Origin: Pseudomonas pergaminensis
Lineage (GTDB): Bacteria; Pseudomonadota; Gammaproteobacteria; Pseudomonadales; Pseudomonadaceae
Assembly: GCF_024112395.2 (NCBI RefSeq)
Contig: NZ_CP078013.2
Location: 5,984,501 to 6,048,500, forward strand
Direction of reading: 5' to 3'
Length of the DNA: 64,000 nt
Below the pieces are notes generated by a model. It was not told where the DNA came from. It was given only the letters and a program-made list of their open reading frames with translations, and searched no databases. Position numbers and translations under genes: made by a program. Shown here in pieces: positions 61,698 to 64,000 of this stretch (the first letter of the stretch is position 1; each line of letters starts with the position of its first letter).

Positions 61698-61786
61698 TGT
61701 GGGAGCCGGGCTTGCCCGCGATGCAGACGCCTCGGTTTTGCAGGCGTACCGAGGTGATGCTATCGCGGGCAAGCCCGGCTCCCACA
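61698..61786. repeat. REPIN (GCCGGGCTTGCCCGCGAT type)
   Basis: TGTGGGAGCCGGGCTTGCCC and its near-perfect inverted copy GGGCAAGCCCGGCTCCCACA flank about 40 bp, which itself contains a smaller ACGCCTCGG...CCGAGGTG inverted pair. It lies between srkA and rarD. Confidence 0.88.
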
Positions 61787-61859
61787 GAAAGCAGATCCCA
61801 TTGCCTGAGAAATATCCTTACAATCGCGCTTTGTTAGCTGCCTAAGCAAGGATTCTGCA

Positions 61860-62744
61860 ATGCACGCCGCCAACCCCCGGAAGGGGTACATCCTGGGCCT
61901 GAGCGCCTACGTCATCTGGGGTCTGTTCCCGCTTTACTTCAAAGCCATCGCCAGCGTACCTGCCGCCGAAATCATCGTGCACCGCGTGTTGTGGTCGGCG
62001 CTGTTCGGCGGTTTGCTGTTGATGGTCTGGAAACACCCCGGCTGGTTTCGTGAACTGCGTGACAACCCCAAGCGCCTGGCGATCCTGGCCCTCAGCGGGT
62101 CGCTGATCGCGGGCAACTGGCTGACCTACGTATGGTCGGTGAACACCGGGCGCATGCTGGAGGCGAGCCTGGGTTACTACATCAACCCGTTGGTGAACGT
62201 GGTGCTGGGCATGCTGATTCTGGGGGAGCGCCTGCGCCGCTTGCAGTGGGTCGCCGTCGGGCTGGCGGCCGTGGGTGTGGCGCAACAGGTCTGGCAGGTG
62301 GGCAGCCTGCCATGGGTGTCGCTGGTGCTGGCGCTGACCTTTGGTTTCTACGGGCTGATCCGCAAGCAGGCGCCGGTCAAGGCGCTGCCGGGGCTGGTGG
62401 TGGAAACCTGGATGCTGGTGCCGATTGCAATTGCCTGGCTGCTGTTCAACCCAACCGCCCATAGCGCGCAAATGGCGTTCTGGAGTACGTCCGAAGCCTG
62501 GTGGCTGGTGGCGGCCGGCCCGGTGACGCTGATCCCGCTGGTGTGTTTCAACGCCGCCGCACGGCATTTGCCCTACACCGCATTGGGCTTTTTGCAGTAC
62601 GTCGCACCGACCCTGGTGTTGCTGGAAGCCGTGCTGCTGTTCGGCGAACACCTGGCACCCAGCACCCTGACCGCCTTCGCCTTCATCTGGGCGGGCCTGG
62701 TGGTGTACAGCGTGGATATCTGGCTCAGCGTGCGCAAACGCTGA
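61860..62744 (+). CDS. rarD: EamA family transporter RarD
   Basis: A 294-residue inner-membrane protein with about ten helices and two EamA repeats. It shows the RarD-type segments GYILGLSAYVIWGLFPLYFKAI, LGYYINPLVNVVLGMLILGERL and ARHLPYTALGFLQYVAPTLVLLEAVL. RarD is named for chloramphenicol sensitivity, but its natural substrate is unknown. ATG 61860 is adjacent to the first helix. It is convergent with gcvR across a DnaA-box-containing gap. Confidence 0.9.
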   Translation: MHAANPRKGYILGLSAYVIWGLFPLYFKAIASVPAAEIIVHRVLWSALFGGLLLMVWKHPGWFRELRDNPKRLAILALSGSLIAGNWLTYVWSVNTGRMLEASLGYYINPLVNVVLGMLILGERLRRLQWVAVGLAAVGVAQQVWQVGSLPWVSLVLALTFGFYGLIRKQAPVKALPGLVVETWMLVPIAIAWLLFNPTAHSAQMAFWSTSEAWWLVAAGPVTLIPLVCFNAAARHLPYTALGFLQYVAPTLVLLEAVLLFGEHLAPSTLTAFAFIWAGLVVYSVDIWLSVRKR

Positions 62745-62763
62745 TCAAATAACGTACAAACCT

Positions 62764-62792
62764 CTGCAAGCCACACCCGGCGTGGCTTGCAG
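62764..62792. repeat. Strong hairpin after rarD
   Basis: CTGCAAGCCAC and GTGGCTTGCAG form a perfect 11-bp stem around ACCCGGC. No U run follows on either strand, so it may be a processing or Rho-assisted end of rarD mRNA. Confidence 0.6.
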
Positions 62793-62807
62793 GCATCCAC
62801 CCCAAGG

Positions 62808-62928
62808 TTATCCACAACCTGATCCCCGCCATTTGTGCACAAGCTTTTGAAATTGCTCGTTTTTTGCTCAGATGCCAGAGAAGCCCGGCCGGCGTGGCCT
62901 GGCGCCGGGTCTCTACAGGTTATCCACA
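62808..62928 (+). other. Pair of perfect DnaA boxes in the rarD-gcvR gap
   Basis: TTATCCACA occurs at 62808-62816 and 62920-62928 in the same orientation, 112 bp apart. The palindrome TTGTGCACAA (62833-62842), one mismatch from a DnaA box on each strand, and a T-rich stretch (62856-62866) lie between. No replication gene is near. Confidence 0.55.
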
Positions 62929-62967
62929 GGCCCATGCAAGATTTACATGCATAACCCTGTGGGCAGA

Positions 62968-63480
62968 TCATTCCTCGTGGTGCAGTTCCACCATCAAGTC
63001 ATCGGCCAGGTTTTCCAGGGACAACTGCAAGGTATCCAGGGATAACGCAGCCGGCACCTGCAACAGTGCCTCGGCGGTAAACAACGGATCACCGCTCATG
63101 GGTGCCGGACGTACATCGGTACTCAGGCTCTCCAGGTTTACGCCCTGTTTGCTCAGCAGCGCGGTGATCTCGCGCACAATGCCTGCACGGTCATTGCCCA
63201 CCAGCGTCATCATGATCGATTTGGAGGCCGAGGCCTGCCCGCTGCTGCCCTCGCCCACCAGCACGCGAATGCCATGGGTGGATAAATCCTCCAACGCCCC
63301 GACCAATGCCTGACGTTGCTCTGTAGGCACGCTGACCCGCAGGATCCCGGCAAACTGCCCGGCCATGTGCGCCATGCGGCTTTCCAGCCAGTTGCCACCG
63401 TGGGCAGCGATATTCTGCGCGATGCGTTCAACCAGGCCGGGTTTGTCGGCAGCGATAATTGTGAGTACAAGATGGTCCAT
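62968..63480 (-). CDS. gcvR: ACT-domain glycine cleavage system regulator
   Basis: A 170-residue protein with two ACT domains (about 1-75, HLVLTIIAADKPGLVERIAQNIAAHGGNW, and about 90-165, MTLVGNDRAGIVREITALLSKQGVN). It belongs to the GcvR family, which binds GcvA and senses glycine in E. coli. No gcv genes are in the window. It is divergent from glcB across 266 bp. Confidence 0.87.
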   Translation of the reverse strand: MDHLVLTIIAADKPGLVERIAQNIAAHGGNWLESRMAHMAGQFAGILRVSVPTEQRQALVGALEDLSTHGIRVLVGEGSSGQASASKSIMMTLVGNDRAGIVREITALLSKQGVNLESLSTDVRPAPMSGDPLFTAEALLQVPAALSLDTLQLSLENLADDLMVELHHEE

Positions 63481-63746
63481 GGCAACGCCCTCTGGAATTC
63501 AATCTACAAGGTGGACCCGAAGGGCCTCGATAACAAATCGTGTACCATTTTTAGATTTATCTGGAACAATCCAATAGTTTTTTGAGAACATCCAGTTCTT
63601 CGCTGTGACCGTACGACCAAAGTGGGTCGCTAAACGACGTATTTAGTCTAATTTTCACAACCGCAAGTCATCATGTAGTATGCGCAACTTGGCACTACAT
63701 AATGAAAATCTAAAAAGCGCTTAAGCTGTGCAGAGTGAGGCAAGCA

Positions 63747-64000
63747 ATGACTGAACACGTTCAAGTCGGTGGCCTGCAGGTCGCCAAAGTCCTGTTCGAC
63801 TTCGTGAACAACGAAGCCATTCCCGGCACCGGCATCACTGCCGACCAGTTCTGGGCCGGTGCCGACAAGGTCATCCACGACCTGGCACCGAAGAACAAAG
63901 CCCTACTCGCCAAACGCGACGATTTCCAAGCGCGGATCGATACCTGGCACCAGACCCACGCCGGCCAGGCGCACGACCCGGTGGCCTACAAGGCCTTCCT
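63747..64000 (+). CDS. glcB: Malate synthase G (5' part, continues past the window)
   Basis: The first 84 codons are present: TEHVQVGGLQVAKVLFDFVNNEAIPGTGI...FWAGADKVIHDLAPKNKALLAKRDDFQ, the characteristic N terminus of the ~725-residue malate synthase G. The enzyme condenses glyoxylate and acetyl-CoA to malate in the glyoxylate pathway. ATG 63747 follows GAGG at 6 bases. The upstream 266 bp contains TGGCAC (63690) but no partner -12 box, so no sigma-54 promoter is claimed. The 3' end is cut by the window. Confidence 0.95.
   Translation, partial: MTEHVQVGGLQVAKVLFDFVNNEAIPGTGITADQFWAGADKVIHDLAPKNKALLAKRDDFQARIDTWHQTHAGQAHDPVAYKAF

Noticed and set aside
63690..63706. TGGCAC upstream of glcB as a sigma-54 promoter
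   Set aside because: The expected TTGC-type -12 element is not found five bases downstream (the sequence is TACATAATG).

Overview
The window is about 64 kb of core chromosome from a Pseudomonas, most likely of the fluorescens lineage. The evidence is high GC with strong G/C third positions, a davBA lysine catabolic pair, a pqqFABCDE cluster, the amgK-murU wall-recycling pair, prkA-yeaH-spoVR, and several REP/REPIN hairpins of the kind common in fluorescens-group genomes. As I recall it, the gene order closely follows the matching parts of P. putida KT2440 and P. aeruginosa PAO1. I see no prophage, insertion sequence, integron, CRISPR array, secretion system or toxin-antitoxin cassette.

Layout. 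1-5.7 kb: a BvgS-like sensor kinase, a DUF3530 envelope protein, and a leftward amgK-murU-djlA group. 5.8-13.5 kb: a rightward envelope and housekeeping series, lptD-surA-pdxA-rsmA, then apaG-apaH-glpE. 13.8-18.6 kb: the prkA-yeaH-spoVR stress set. 18.7-22.6 kb: cca, folK-folB (leftward), plsY and tsaD (leftward). 22.7-27.3 kb: the macromolecular synthesis operon rpsU-dnaG-rpoD. 27.4-31.3 kb: a large GGDEF-EAL sensor followed by a CAU-anticodon tRNA that looks like tRNA-Ile2. 31.3-35.9 kb: a VOC protein, LysR and Lrp regulators, and davB-davA. 35.9-41.8 kb: pqqF, pqqABCDE and a Pmp3/YqaE membrane peptide. 42-44.4 kb: a class III aminotransferase divergent from a LysR gene. 44.6-51.6 kb: three paralogous acyl-CoA dehydrogenases with a diguanylate cyclase between the second and third. 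52-56.9 kb: a small flagellar-like protein and the biotin genes bioB-F-H-C-D (leftward). 57-62.7 kb: comF, a ModE/TOBE regulator, a PhoX-type phosphatase, srkA and rarD. 63-64 kb: gcvR and the 5' end of glcB.

The most interesting content is regulatory DNA rather than a new gene system. I found a BirA-type operator over the bioB -35 box, lying inside the first codons of comF. There are two heat-shock-like promoters flanking or inside dnaG, a 12-bp hairpin that would bury the cca ribosome binding site, a PsrA-like site upstream of one acyl-CoA dehydrogenase, a Pho-box-like element before phoX, paired perfect DnaA boxes in a convergent intergenic gap, and an in-frame upstream start with its own strong Shine-Dalgarno for pqqA. 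All of these are sequence-pattern inferences that need alignment or experiment.
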